DNA of 64,000 nt, from contig NZ_CP095462.1 of the NCBI RefSeq assembly GCF_023022965.1, positions 2,170,001-2,234,000 of the forward strand, written 5' to 3'. The notes under the pieces were generated by a model that was given only the letters and a program-made list of their open reading frames with translations, was not told the origin of the DNA and searched no databases. The position numbers were made by a program, and so were the translations under genes. This stretch comes from Ectobacillus sp. JY-23 (lineage in GTDB: Bacteria; Bacillota; Bacilli; Bacillales; Bacillaceae_G). Shown piece after piece: positions 24,875-34,781 of this stretch; the stretch's first letter is position 1; every line of letters starts with the position of its first letter.

Positions 24875-26152
24875 TTACACCATAACAGCTGTTTGTTTTA
24901 GGAATTCATGCAAATTACCGAAATTCACAACCTTCATTTTATCATGCTTCGCTGCACCAACACAATTTCTTGTATCGAATAAGAATGGTGTTTTCATAGA
25001 ACCTACGAATTGGTTATAGTCCATATCTTTAAATTCATTATGATCTGTTAATACTAAAATCATATGAGCATCTTTCGTTGCTTCTTCGGCAGATACTAAG
25101 CTTTCGTGTACAACATGCGGGTCATGTGCGGCAACATGGATCCCTTCATTACGAAGCAAATCAATGATATCCATTGCTGGACTTTCACGCATATCATCAA
25201 CATTTCCTTTATACGTTACACCGAAAGCAGCTATTTTAGGTGATTCTTCTCCAGCTAGAAGCTGTTTTACATTATCAACTACATAATGGGGCATAGATAC
25301 GTTCGTATCGCGAGACAATTTAATAATGTTCGCAAGCTCAGGTGCTTTCGCCACAATAAAGTAAGGGTCAACTGCTAAGCAATGGCCCCCAACACCAGGG
25401 CCTGGGCTATGCAAGTTTACACGTGGATGCTTATTTGCCATCTCAATAACATCCAAAGCATTGATTTCTAAGGAGTTACACACTTTGGTTAACTCGTTTG
25501 CTAATGCAATATTTACATCACGGAAGGTGTTTTCCATTAATTTGGACATCTCAGCTGTTTTAGCATTTGTTTTAATAATTTCACCTTCTACAAGCAAGCC
25601 ATATACGCGTGCACCAGCTTCAGCACAAGCTTCTGTTACACCGCCGACAATTCGGTTGTTATGAACCAACTCATGCATAATTTGACCTGGTAATACGCGT
25701 TCAGGACAATGTACAAGAAAAATATCTTTACCTACTGTAAAGCCTGCCTCTTCAACCAAAGGTTTTACGTAATCATCCATGCTGCGTGGGGCAATTGTAG
25801 ATTCTACAATAATTACATTTCCTTTTTTTACATGAGGTAATACTTGTTTTGTTGCAGTTAATACATATGTTAAATCACAAGACTTATGCTCATCGTTATG
25901 GTTTGGCGTCGGAACCGCGATAATAAATACATCTGCTGCTTCAGGTGTTAAAGAAGCTCTGAATAAGCCTTTATCTACCACTTCTTTTACTACTTCTCCT
26001 AAACCTGGCTCTTCAATGTGAATTTCGCCTCTGTTCAATTTCTCCACTACCTCTGGATAAATATCCACACCTACTACCTCAGCACCGTATTTAGCAAACA
26101 TTGCAGATGTTGGCAATCCGATATATCCAAGACCCATTGTACAAATTTTCAT
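24875..26152 (-). CDS. wecC: UDP-N-acetyl-D-mannosamine dehydrogenase
   Basis: 425 residues, UDP-sugar 6-dehydrogenase family. The NAD-binding GLGYIGLPTSAMFAKYG start, the VHCPERVLPG motif, the NTFRDVNIALANE block and the active-site GPGVGGHCLAVDPYF with catalytic Cys are present. ERVLPG and GGHCLAVDPYF are the WecC rather than the UDP-glucose dehydrogenase pattern. It oxidises UDP-ManNAc, the WecB product, to UDP-ManNAcA using two NAD. UDP-GlcNAc or UDP-Glc cannot be excluded as substrates, but wecB in the cluster supports ManNAc. Confidence 0.9.
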   Translation of the reverse strand: MKICTMGLGYIGLPTSAMFAKYGAEVVGVDIYPEVVEKLNRGEIHIEEPGLGEVVKEVVDKGLFRASLTPEAADVFIIAVPTPNHNDEHKSCDLTYVLTATKQVLPHVKKGNVIIVESTIAPRSMDDYVKPLVEEAGFTVGKDIFLVHCPERVLPGQIMHELVHNNRIVGGVTEACAEAGARVYGLLVEGEIIKTNAKTAEMSKLMENTFRDVNIALANELTKVCNSLEINALDVIEMANKHPRVNLHSPGPGVGGHCLAVDPYFIVAKAPELANIIKLSRDTNVSMPHYVVDNVKQLLAGEESPKIAAFGVTYKGNVDDMRESPAMDIIDLLRNEGIHVAAHDPHVVHESLVSAEEATKDAHMILVLTDHNEFKDMDYNQFVGSMKTPFLFDTRNCVGAAKHDKMKVVNFGNLHEFLKQTAVMV

Positions 26153-26180
26153 AGTTATATCCCCCTAATATCATAGTAGA

Positions 26181-28877
26181 TTAAAATTTCAAGAGATTCG
26201 TATTCCTAGCAATTACTTGCTTGTCCGCGTTACGAACATATATGCGGCACATGTACTCACCTGACTCTTCAATATTATAAACATACTCGCTATTTAAGCC
26301 GTATGGTGTTTTATGAACAACTTCTTTGTTTCGATATACATAGTAGGCATATCGTAAGCCTTTTCCCTTTGCTGTACATTTTGCTACAAGTCTATTACTA
26401 TCTTGCTTCTCAATTTTTACATTTTGCATCACAAATTGACTTTGTTCATGATTTATCGATGTAGTCGCCTTATACTCAATATCAAGAAGATTACATACGC
26501 GCTGCAACATATAGGAATAGAATGTGGCATTAGAATCCTGCTGTGTGATGTTTTCAGTGGTCAATTGAAGGTTACATCCCGCATTTAAGCATATGTCACG
26601 CACATTATCTACATACGAAATGTATTTATGCCCTTTAACACCCACTTTTATATGCAGATTCATATTGCTTTGCAAAATCTGAGAAAAGGCATCTAGGAGT
26701 AACCTATCGTAGTACCGATTACAGTGGGGCATATTGCTTTTTGTAACATACTGTACAATAGCCGCTGCATTGTTCTCATTAATCAAGTGCTCATTAGATT
26801 GCATTTGTGGATTACTTACTATAATGTGACCAAATTGGTATTTTGCACCGAAATACAAAGCGGAAAATCCATTCTTTTCAGCACCAATTAATGTTACATC
26901 CTTGTGCAATACAGAGTGCGAAGACATAATCCGTTGAATCAATGCAATTACAGCATTCTCCTTTTCGTATCGGCCTTCTTCAACACAAGGTATTTCAGAA
27001 TCTATATTCACACTGGTGATAAATAGTTTATTAACAGATACATACTGCAAATGCTCATTGTACTTGCTTTGACTACTTTGATCACAAAAAACGACTAAAA
27101 GCTTATTTTTATTCTCCGCTTTTGCAGGATGTAAAGTGTATGTGATTGCATTATCTGGTAGCAACTGTGTTGCTGTTTCAGTTATAAGAGCAGACCGTTT
27201 TTCAAAATCTCCTCTCAAAGCAAAATCTTTCATGCGAAATTCTGTTTCACAAAAGACATTCGTACCACGCATTGTAACTTCAATTACAGTGGCAGGTAGC
27301 TTAGCCTCCATTTTAGGGAACACCCAGCCTTGCACCTGTGGTTTTTCTTGCCCTGTAATTATTTTAATTTGTGCAGGTACACTTGCTGAGATGAAGATCT
27401 CCATTACTTTTGTACCTTTACGGAACAACTCAACTGTATTTTCCCAAACACGTACACGAATATCTTGTGCAACATGCCAAAGTAACTTATACTCATGCTC
27501 ATCCGAAGACTCTACAGTATCTGTTACGTGTATTACCTGTTGCTCCTTCTTATATTGAACACGGCGCTTATGAGCAACACCTTCGTAACGCAAATTTATA
27601 CCTGTAGCTTCCGCTTGCGACTGCTCTATATGATAATCAGCAATGTATACCTTGTCATATTGTTTATCTGTTCTCGGTAAACTTCTACCATCAACAACAA
27701 GCGTATTGTGTGCAAATGATGAATAAGCGTATTTAGTAAAGGGGTCTTGATAATTATATCCGTTTGGGCCAGCTTCTGTGATAATCTCTCCACCTGCGTA
27801 AATATGGAGATTTAAATCATCGCTATGCTTGTGATAATCCGCATTATAAGCTGCGGTAAACAACACATATGTTGCTTTATCCTTTTTATTCCAATCATCT
27901 CTAAAAATAGCATAGCCAGCTTCTGCAAACACTTTATCTGTCTCCTGCGGGACTTCCCCTTGTTTACCTTTTGTTACAGCATATAAATATGCATTGCTAT
28001 CATATAATTTACCATAGCTACTTTCTAATACTGATTTTGCCTCTGTATCACAAAGGGGCGGTAGATATCCATCAGGTCTAATAATATGAACCGAGTACGG
28101 CTCAGAATTTTTATACATACTAAAGAAAGAATTACTTACTTCTTTATCTATATCATTCATCCATACTACCAGTTTCTTAATATAGGAAGCCACCATTAAA
28201 TGATACGATGGTGAGTGTTCTTTATGAACACCATCTGCTGTAAAGGTTGATAAGAAATAGTCTTCCAAACGTTTAACTGCTAGCTGTTTATAAAACATAC
28301 TTCGTTCATTCGTATCACCATAATATGCTGCAAAGAAAAGCAACGCCATATCTTGAAACATACCATGATTTGTATTTGTGGAATGGAAAAAATCTTCACT
28401 TAGCAGTTCTGCTGTTGTCCACATTCTCTCTTCCAGCAAACACATATCTTCCGCTGAGAGCACTGTCTGCGCAAAGATATAGAAGCGTAGCCAGTACTGC
28501 AAGCGCAATGCGGTAGTTTCGTCGTGATAAGCCATTGTTCCTTTATGCGTTTCAAAGGTGTGTTTTTGAATCCAATCCCTGATTAAATCCATACCTTTTG
28601 TAAGATATTGAACTTGTCCGGATTCTCTATAAGCTTCAATCAAACATCCTAAAAAGGTGTGTCCATGAATTAATCTAGAATAACTGCGAGACCTACTGTC
28701 TTCCCAATCAACCAAACTTTTGTAAGTTACCACTCCAAACGGAGGCAATGTGTATGCATTTCTGGTAACCATGAGCTTAGCTGATTGTAGAAAATCTTTA
28801 TTACGGCTGCCTGGTAATGCATCAATAATAGCTTGTATTTTATTTGTTTTTAAGTGAGAAGGAAGATTTTGATCCAC
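26181..28877 (-). CDS. Large cytoplasmic heparinase II/III-like lyase fused to a hydrolase-like domain
   Basis: 898 residues from a GTG with GGAGGG upstream; no signal peptide. Residues about 60-310 form an alpha/alpha toroid of the alginate lyase/heparinase type (TNTNHGMFQDMALLFFAAYY, HKEHSPSYHLM), and about 320-560 the heparinase II/III beta domain (YNADYHKHSDDLNLHIYAGG with the His expected in the active site). Residues about 600-740 resemble an alpha/beta hydrolase of the Asp2 type, but where GSSxGG should give the Ser nucleophile it reads GAEKNG, so that part is probably inactive. The last ~90 residues look like an Ig/Y_Y_Y beta module. Such proteins recur in bacterial surface-polysaccharide loci. 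They may trim or edit uronic-acid-containing chains before export. Confidence 0.75.
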   Translation of the reverse strand: MDQNLPSHLKTNKIQAIIDALPGSRNKDFLQSAKLMVTRNAYTLPPFGVVTYKSLVDWEDSRSRSYSRLIHGHTFLGCLIEAYRESGQVQYLTKGMDLIRDWIQKHTFETHKGTMAYHDETTALRLQYWLRFYIFAQTVLSAEDMCLLEERMWTTAELLSEDFFHSTNTNHGMFQDMALLFFAAYYGDTNERSMFYKQLAVKRLEDYFLSTFTADGVHKEHSPSYHLMVASYIKKLVVWMNDIDKEVSNSFFSMYKNSEPYSVHIIRPDGYLPPLCDTEAKSVLESSYGKLYDSNAYLYAVTKGKQGEVPQETDKVFAEAGYAIFRDDWNKKDKATYVLFTAAYNADYHKHSDDLNLHIYAGGEIITEAGPNGYNYQDPFTKYAYSSFAHNTLVVDGRSLPRTDKQYDKVYIADYHIEQSQAEATGINLRYEGVAHKRRVQYKKEQQVIHVTDTVESSDEHEYKLLWHVAQDIRVRVWENTVELFRKGTKVMEIFISASVPAQIKIITGQEKPQVQGWVFPKMEAKLPATVIEVTMRGTNVFCETEFRMKDFALRGDFEKRSALITETATQLLPDNAITYTLHPAKAENKNKLLVVFCDQSSQSKYNEHLQYVSVNKLFITSVNIDSEIPCVEEGRYEKENAVIALIQRIMSSHSVLHKDVTLIGAEKNGFSALYFGAKYQFGHIIVSNPQMQSNEHLINENNAAAIVQYVTKSNMPHCNRYYDRLLLDAFSQILQSNMNLHIKVGVKGHKYISYVDNVRDICLNAGCNLQLTTENITQQDSNATFYSYMLQRVCNLLDIEYKATTSINHEQSQFVMQNVKIEKQDSNRLVAKCTAKGKGLRYAYYVYRNKEVVHKTPYGLNSEYVYNIEESGEYMCRIYVRNADKQVIARNTNLLKF

Positions 28878-28994
28878 TCTTGTTTCCCTCCAGTTTTATA
28901 ACGTGCATATTGCACTTAACATCTTTCATACTAACAACTAAGCCAATCGTTATCCATACCATTTTATTTCCAAATAAGGAAACTGGACCAGCAA

Positions 28995-30005
28995 CTATAC
29001 TGTTGTTAGTTGCTGAAGCAATGAATGCCAACGCGCTCCAACAATTCGGATATCAAAATTTGAAGCGTATTCCTTTACCTCTTCTCTAACACGTTCCATT
29101 TGCTCATCATCTAATGCGTTTATTTCTTCAATTCGTGTCACGCATTCATCTACATCTTGTAATAAGTAATGGGAAGAATAGATTGTGTCACTGCCATCCC
29201 AATTTAGAATGACCGGATACGCTCCAGACGCCATACCTTCACTTGGGGCTAAATGAAAGCTTTCAAAATCACTTGTAGATAATACAAAGCCAATCTTTTT
29301 AAACCATTCATCCATATCCGAACCAAACCCATCAAATACTACAGCATCTTTCCAAGGCGCTTCATTAATACGCTCAAATAGGTTTTCGTAATACTGACGT
29401 TCCTCTTCCTTCTTCCAAAGCCAACTGTAATCTTGTGGTAGCTTTCCTTTTACAAACAATTTATATCGAGAATCTTTTAACCACAACTTTTCCAAAATAT
29501 CTACCGCTAAGTCCAAACGTTTCATTTTCGGACAAATCCCAATAATACCTAAATGATATTTCGCTGTGTTTGTATCCTCTTTCTCTTTATTTAAAGCTTC
29601 CACATCTAACGTATTGAAAAGCATATACGTTTTCTCACGCGGAATTTTGAATGCCCGGTAAAACTCTTCATAAATGTGAGGTGAAATAGCTACAATGGCA
29701 TCAATGTTATCCATATAAAACTGTTTAGGATAAATGGTATCTAGCTCCTGTCTATGCATACGTACAATTAAACGTTGATGAGGTAGCTTATGATGAGAAT
29801 ACCATACTGCATTTCCAAGTCCCCATTCACATACAATAACATCTGCCCATGCTAGGTATGCTTTACTTTGTTCCGTATTGTGGACGTTATGACCTGCCCA
29901 CTGATCGACTCGCAGGTCATAGCTCCCTTCTTTCTCTAGATAGTCCATAATCAATTGTGCAAACTTTAAATCGTGTCCAGCAAAAACAATTTTTGTTTTC
30001 TTCAT
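28995..30005 (-). CDS. Glycosyltransferase (GT4-like)
   Basis: 336 residues from the ATG at 30005, with AGGCAGGAG in front; an alternative ATG at 30020 overlaps the stop of the gene before it. The start KIVFAGHDLKFAQLIMDYLE is a GT-B N-terminal Rossmann strand and loop; the C-terminal domain has LGIIGICPKMKRLDLAVDI and the donor-site region FESFHLAPSEGMASGAYPVI, the expected E...E pattern of GT4 enzymes. It transfers a sugar from a nucleotide donor in the cytoplasm. Acceptor and donor unknown. Confidence 0.8.
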   Translation of the reverse strand: MKKTKIVFAGHDLKFAQLIMDYLEKEGSYDLRVDQWAGHNVHNTEQSKAYLAWADVIVCEWGLGNAVWYSHHKLPHQRLIVRMHRQELDTIYPKQFYMDNIDAIVAISPHIYEEFYRAFKIPREKTYMLFNTLDVEALNKEKEDTNTAKYHLGIIGICPKMKRLDLAVDILEKLWLKDSRYKLFVKGKLPQDYSWLWKKEEERQYYENLFERINEAPWKDAVVFDGFGSDMDEWFKKIGFVLSTSDFESFHLAPSEGMASGAYPVILNWDGSDTIYSSHYLLQDVDECVTRIEEINALDDEQMERVREEVKEYASNFDIRIVGARWHSLLQQLTTV

Positions 30006-30016
30006 AATCTCCTGCC

Positions 30017-33000
30017 TCATATCTCAATTTGATCTTTCATTGCTTCAAGTTGCGCGCGACCAGCTTTATGATAAGCTCCAGAAATATAGTTATATTTGTC
30101 ACTGCTGTACATTGTTTTTCCATATTTAAAGTAACGTGAGAAATCCATACCTTGTTCAAGATTCGTTAGTAATTCTGCCAGAGGTTCTTTACTGAATACA
30201 TCCGTTTTAGCAACAGTGCGATTTGCCGCCAGGGACGCCACAAACTCATACTCCGCTCCTGTCTGTATTTCTGTTAGTTCTCCGCTCTGCATTGCCATAT
30301 ACGTATGTTTTCCAATAAAATCACTGTTAGTAAATGTAGTGCTTAACATTAAATCTGTTAAATAATACTTACCGTAATAATCATGATTCGCAAAATAAGC
30401 AACATATGGTGTTGGAATCCATTCCAAGATATTTTGATAATTATGCATATAGCTTCGTATAAAGGTTTTAATGGAAGCTTGGTTATATTGAGAAAATAAG
30501 TCTAAATAGCCTTCAAATTTATCAATCAGCACATATAGCTCTTTATTTTCATACGCCTGCTGGTTAAAAGCCTCCAATGCATGCATAAATTCCTCTTTTG
30601 AATGAGCAAACGCCAAAACAGTCACTTTTGGCAAAGCTTTTTTAAATTGTAAGCCTACCTTTTGTACAATATCACCCAATCTATGCGTATACGTATGTTT
30701 ACTTAATACCTCTCTTATACCAAGTAACGCCTTTTGACGATATGCTTGCTCATCACGTAAAAGCAGACGAAACGCATCTTCAATATCCGCCTCATTTTCT
30801 GAGATATACACCAAATCTCCGAAAATTTCTTCTATCCCCTGTGCATACGTACTTACAACAGGTGTACCGCACGCCAATCCTTCAAATACACGGCGCGAAA
30901 ACATAGTTGGGGAATACTTTACTGTGTTTACATTGATCATAACTTTGTAGCCCTTATAAGCTTTGTCAATCTCATAATATTTTAAGCTGCCTTTGATATA
31001 AGGCTCAAAACGCTCTGGGAAACGATGGTTTGGCATCAAGCCTTTCTTGGTTTTCTCATAGTTTCGATCGAAAATCTCCAAACCATATTCTGCAGCTTTA
31101 TCTAGCACTCTGTCCATATCAACACTACGGTCTTCATGATGACGGTAATACGATCCGGCAAAACAAGCTTTATTTTCACGCTCTTCCACAATTTTAATGG
31201 GATTATGAATCACTGGTTGCGCCGCAAAAGGCAGTGCATATACACGGTCATGACCGGCTTGTTCACAATAACTTGGAATCATATTCTCATCTGTTGTGAA
31301 GATATGGTCAAATCGTTTAGCCGTATCAATAAAACGCTCAAAATGCACAGGGTCCTCTTTATTCCAAAACACTGTAGGAATATCGTTCTCGTTACACCAC
31401 TGCAATAAATTGTGTAACGGCTTCATATTTTCCTCGCCGTAATACCCTACACGCTTGTTCCAACTGCCACCATTTCCGTTCCAGGCTGATTCTACCATCA
31501 ACATATCTGGTCGTTTTTCTGTTAACACTTCTAGCCAGTTATCAGGTGTAAAAGTAATTAATTCGCATTCCGGCTTATAGGAGGCTGTAGTAAATTCATC
31601 AAAAATAACAGCCATTCTAAGTTTTTCTAAAGATTTGGGTGCCACTAGTCCTAATACATCAGGTTCGCGGTGACTACCCCAATGTAGTGTAGAGTCTGAA
31701 GCCACTACTTCCATTTCCTTAATCGTAACTTCACGTATTTTAAAGTTACCAGCACCTGCGATACGAAAAGCAAAGCGGAAACTAGTTACATGCGGTGGGA
31801 CTTGCACAATCACAGGCTCATTTAACTTTATATTTAATACACTTACTTTTTCTGTTTTGCTATAAGTAATAAGCATTGCCAACAGCTCAATACCTTCTTC
31901 CATTTCCGCGTGCACCAAAAATTCATATATAAATTGCGGTCGAACAGGCATGATATGATGCTCAGGAAGCAAGCCAAAGCTGTTATTTTTTTCTTTATAA
32001 GATACATACATTTTTTTATCTTGCGGAACATCCACTTTCGCTACTAAATCATCTTCATGATTTGCCATTTGTATCGCTTTATTAGCACCAAACCAATCTG
32101 TACTATGCAGACTAAATGTTACTTCGTTTGTAATTTGTACAGGATGCTCATTAAAGCCAAGATACATATTCATCGCAAATCCAGACCCGCTTACTCGAAG
32201 CAGTATCTTAATATGTGTTGTGTCTTCACTAAATTGAAGTACTTTTCGACTATGGAACGGAATTTGATGTATGTTTCCACGTCTGCTGTATCGATATTCC
32301 GTTATCAACAAGGACAACTTCACATCTCCTGTCACTTCAGCACCTGCATAAAATTCGTAATAGTGCTTAGGTTTGGGATGTAAAACTGTTTCCTTAGGTG
32401 CTTCTTGTAAACCTGCCTTCTCAAAACAAGCCAAATAAGAAAATTCTTTCCCACTCATTTTGGACTGTAATATGTTCTGCTGAGGATAATATATAATTTG
32501 ATAATCTTTAGATACATCAAACAAATTATCCTTCGTCATCGCAATATACTGTTGGTAATCGGATGGTTGATGATTTGCTTCATTGAATTCATTTTGTAAC
32601 CAATAACCCATATTTCCAACTACAATATTACTGATATAGAAGCTTCCTTGTCCTGCAATCCGGATAGCCAAACGCATATAGTCCGCGCCTTCAGGTACAA
32701 CGATAAAGCTTTTATGATTGAAAGGAATTTCCTTTACCTCTGTTTTCTCACCATTTGTATAGAAAATAAGGCTAAGTCTTATATCAACGCTTCCAGTTTG
32801 ATTGCCTTCAAAAATAACAGGAAACTGCTTACGTTCAACTGCAATCGCATGCTCACCAACCTGATTAAAGTGAGAGTTTGGTTCTTTATGCAACACGTAT
32901 AAAGACTCACCTTTGTTCAAGTTCACTTGAAACTCTGCATTGGATCGATTAAACGTTAATGACTTGTGATTCGGAATATACCAATCCGTATAAGTTAAAT

Positions 33001-33136
33001 GTTGAAATTTCCCAACATTGATAACGCGAAATGCGTCTTTGACCAGATTTGTCCCCTCACCTAAAGAGTAATCCGTACTTAACCATCTTCTCTTTTTTTG
33101 AATTTCATCTAACTTAACACTGATATAGTCCTTCAT
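30017..33136 (-). CDS. Giant glycosyltransferase fusion: three beta-sandwich repeats, CgeB-like GT-B, GT-A-like domain
   Basis: 1039 residues from the ATG at 33136, which AGGAGG precedes by eight bases. Residues about 60-500 hold three copies of a ~150-residue beta-sandwich with a repeating core: acidic/aliphatic strand, then L-I-TY, then a strand ending RxAxRIAGxGxF (RLAIRIAGQGSFYI, KILLRVSGSGFAMN, RFAFRIAGAGNFKI). Residues about 515-800 are a CgeB-type GT-B transferase (HIFTTDENMIPSYCEQAG, CFAGSYYRHHEDRSVDM, FSRRVFEGLACGTPVVST). The last ~190 residues resemble a GT2-like GT-A fold (KVTVLAFAHSKEEFMHALEAF ... YYGKYYLTDLMLS). No signal peptide. Two transferase units could alternate two sugars; the beta modules may hold the growing chain (inference). 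Confidence 0.75.
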   Translation of the reverse strand: MKDYISVKLDEIQKKRRWLSTDYSLGEGTNLVKDAFRVINVGKFQHLTYTDWYIPNHKSLTFNRSNAEFQVNLNKGESLYVLHKEPNSHFNQVGEHAIAVERKQFPVIFEGNQTGSVDIRLSLIFYTNGEKTEVKEIPFNHKSFIVVPEGADYMRLAIRIAGQGSFYISNIVVGNMGYWLQNEFNEANHQPSDYQQYIAMTKDNLFDVSKDYQIIYYPQQNILQSKMSGKEFSYLACFEKAGLQEAPKETVLHPKPKHYYEFYAGAEVTGDVKLSLLITEYRYSRRGNIHQIPFHSRKVLQFSEDTTHIKILLRVSGSGFAMNMYLGFNEHPVQITNEVTFSLHSTDWFGANKAIQMANHEDDLVAKVDVPQDKKMYVSYKEKNNSFGLLPEHHIMPVRPQFIYEFLVHAEMEEGIELLAMLITYSKTEKVSVLNIKLNEPVIVQVPPHVTSFRFAFRIAGAGNFKIREVTIKEMEVVASDSTLHWGSHREPDVLGLVAPKSLEKLRMAVIFDEFTTASYKPECELITFTPDNWLEVLTEKRPDMLMVESAWNGNGGSWNKRVGYYGEENMKPLHNLLQWCNENDIPTVFWNKEDPVHFERFIDTAKRFDHIFTTDENMIPSYCEQAGHDRVYALPFAAQPVIHNPIKIVEERENKACFAGSYYRHHEDRSVDMDRVLDKAAEYGLEIFDRNYEKTKKGLMPNHRFPERFEPYIKGSLKYYEIDKAYKGYKVMINVNTVKYSPTMFSRRVFEGLACGTPVVSTYAQGIEEIFGDLVYISENEADIEDAFRLLLRDEQAYRQKALLGIREVLSKHTYTHRLGDIVQKVGLQFKKALPKVTVLAFAHSKEEFMHALEAFNQQAYENKELYVLIDKFEGYLDLFSQYNQASIKTFIRSYMHNYQNILEWIPTPYVAYFANHDYYGKYYLTDLMLSTTFTNSDFIGKHTYMAMQSGELTEIQTGAEYEFVASLAANRTVAKTDVFSKEPLAELLTNLEQGMDFSRYFKYGKTMYSSDKYNYISGAYHKAGRAQLEAMKDQIEI

Positions 33137-33148
33137 TAACAATTCCTC

Positions 33149-33415
33149 CTACCTATGCAAGCGGTTCTTCACTTTTTTTCGTAGCGCCCAGTAATTTAGC
33201 ATCACCTTACCTAATATTGAATTGCTTAAGGCTCTGTAACGCTTCTCTAAATAAGTAAGCTTATCATGGTATCTTTTTAATTCAACTAGCTCGCTCTCAC
33301 GTAAATTTAGTTGCTGCTGTAGCTCTTTTTGCAACACCCTCGTCCGTTCCTCTAGCAAGGATAAGCGATTGTTTAATTGACTGTTCTTTATCTTTAAATC
33401 TTCTAATGATTCCAC
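33149..33415 (-). CDS. Small coiled-coil protein of the polysaccharide cluster
   Basis: 88 residues, starting at a GTG after a GGGGGGAAG stretch. Residues 1-60 are a nearly continuous heptad coiled coil (LKIKNSQLNNRLSLLEERTR, then Leu/Glu/Gln-rich), and the basic tail (LRKKVKNRLHR) could meet the membrane or nucleic acid. Similar coiled-coil segments occur N-terminal to glycosyltransferases or as chain-length rulers in polysaccharide loci. It ends 12 bases before the giant transferase start, so the two are probably translated together; a scaffold or length-control role is inference. Confidence 0.6.
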   Translation of the reverse strand: MESLEDLKIKNSQLNNRLSLLEERTRVLQKELQQQLNLRESELVELKRYHDKLTYLEKRYRALSNSILGKVMLNYWALRKKVKNRLHR

Positions 33416-33482
33416 GGATGCTTCCCCCCAACTTGTTTAAAATATATAGCACACCACTCATAACAGCACTTTTAATAGATCG

Positions 33483-34781
33483 TCATACAAACATGCGTTG
33501 ATAAATTTCCAAAAACACTTCCTTCTCATGTTCCCAGTTATATTTTTCACGTGCGCGGAACGCATTCTGACGCATCTGCTCACGTTCTTCAGGATGATCG
33601 AGCAAATAGTTAACGCCCTCTGCAATTGATGCAGGATCGTGAGAGTCTACACATACACCAGTATGCTCGCCCTCAACAACGCGTTGAATTTCTGGAAAAC
33701 TACATGCCACCACCGGAATGCCGCTCATCATATATTCAAACAGTTTGTTTGAAGATGCAGAGTAATGATTAAAGTTTGTATTATTTAAAACTTGAAAACC
33801 TAAGTATGCATTTTTGGTATAGTGCGGTAATTGCTCTACAGGCACTTTAGATAGAAATTTCACTCGATCGTGAATTTTCATTTCATCAACAAGCCTCTCA
33901 AGGTCCGGTTTAATACGACCGTCCCCAATAAATACTACTACACCCCTCTTTATTAGGGGTACCGCTTGTACTACCTTTTCCAGACCGCGTCCACTTTGGA
34001 TACCGCCTTGATATAATAAAATTGGCTCTTCTTTCGGTATGTGCAGCATTTCATGCAGGTTCACTGCAGAACTATTTTCCGGTCGTGTGACAAAAGGGTA
34101 GTTATGCACAACCTCAGGATAAAATCCGTACAGTTCTTCGTTATACTTTGCGCGCGTGTGATTCTCCGCAATCATAACATCGATGAATTGCAAATATAGT
34201 TTCTCCATAATGCCGTAAATTTTACTATCATATCCTGTTCGGCTTGTTTGTACTTCGTGAGAGTCATAGACCAGCTTGCGTCGTCTTAAGAGCTTAGCGC
34301 ACACAATTCCTTGCGGCAGCGTGTTTAAATCATTCGAGTGATAAATATCGTAGCTTTTTTTCATGCCTCTAAGCACCATCTGCGTGGCAATAGAAGCTCG
34401 CAAAAACAGTGTACCTATCTTAGGGTGCGAAAGTACCATCGCCGCGAAAAGAAGCAGCATAGTTGGAACAAACAGCTTCCATAGCGCAAGCAATACAAAT
34501 ACAGCAGCTACCGCTTTTGTCATTACGTTTTTGAAGACTAGTCGTTTTACTCTCTTAACCGTACCGGACATCTTAGGTAGCACTTTCAACTTATTATTTA
34601 CGCGATATACTGTAAACCCTTCCGGCCGTTGCTCTTTTTTCAGTAGTTGTTCATTTTTCCAGTCATGAATCGCGATTAAATCCACTTCATAGCCGGCTTC
34701 CGTAAGCGCTGTGCATTCACGCAATACACGTGCGTCATTCGTAAAGTGGTTCCATACAAACATACATACCTTTTTAGACAT
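33483..34781 (-). CDS. Glycosyltransferase family 4 protein
   Basis: 432 residues, GT-B fold. MFVWNHFTNDARVLRECTAL is the acceptor-side start of this GT4 group; a hydrophobic stretch at about 90-125 suggests membrane attachment; the donor side has ILLYQGGIQSGRGLEKVV and SSNKLFEYMMSGIPVVACSFPE. The ATG follows GGAGGAGAAGC and overlaps the preceding gene by eight bases. Adds a sugar to a lipid-linked chain at the inner face of the membrane; specificity unknown. Confidence 0.88.
   Translation of the reverse strand: MSKKVCMFVWNHFTNDARVLRECTALTEAGYEVDLIAIHDWKNEQLLKKEQRPEGFTVYRVNNKLKVLPKMSGTVKRVKRLVFKNVMTKAVAAVFVLLALWKLFVPTMLLLFAAMVLSHPKIGTLFLRASIATQMVLRGMKKSYDIYHSNDLNTLPQGIVCAKLLRRRKLVYDSHEVQTSRTGYDSKIYGIMEKLYLQFIDVMIAENHTRAKYNEELYGFYPEVVHNYPFVTRPENSSAVNLHEMLHIPKEEPILLYQGGIQSGRGLEKVVQAVPLIKRGVVVFIGDGRIKPDLERLVDEMKIHDRVKFLSKVPVEQLPHYTKNAYLGFQVLNNTNFNHYSASSNKLFEYMMSGIPVVACSFPEIQRVVEGEHTGVCVDSHDPASIAEGVNYLLDHPEEREQMRQNAFRAREKYNWEHEKEVFLEIYQRMFV

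Noticed and set aside
28840-29089. Short frames between the heparinase-like gene and the GT4 gene
   Set aside because: They overlap the ends of both genes and look like frame shadows; the remaining ~110 bases show nothing.
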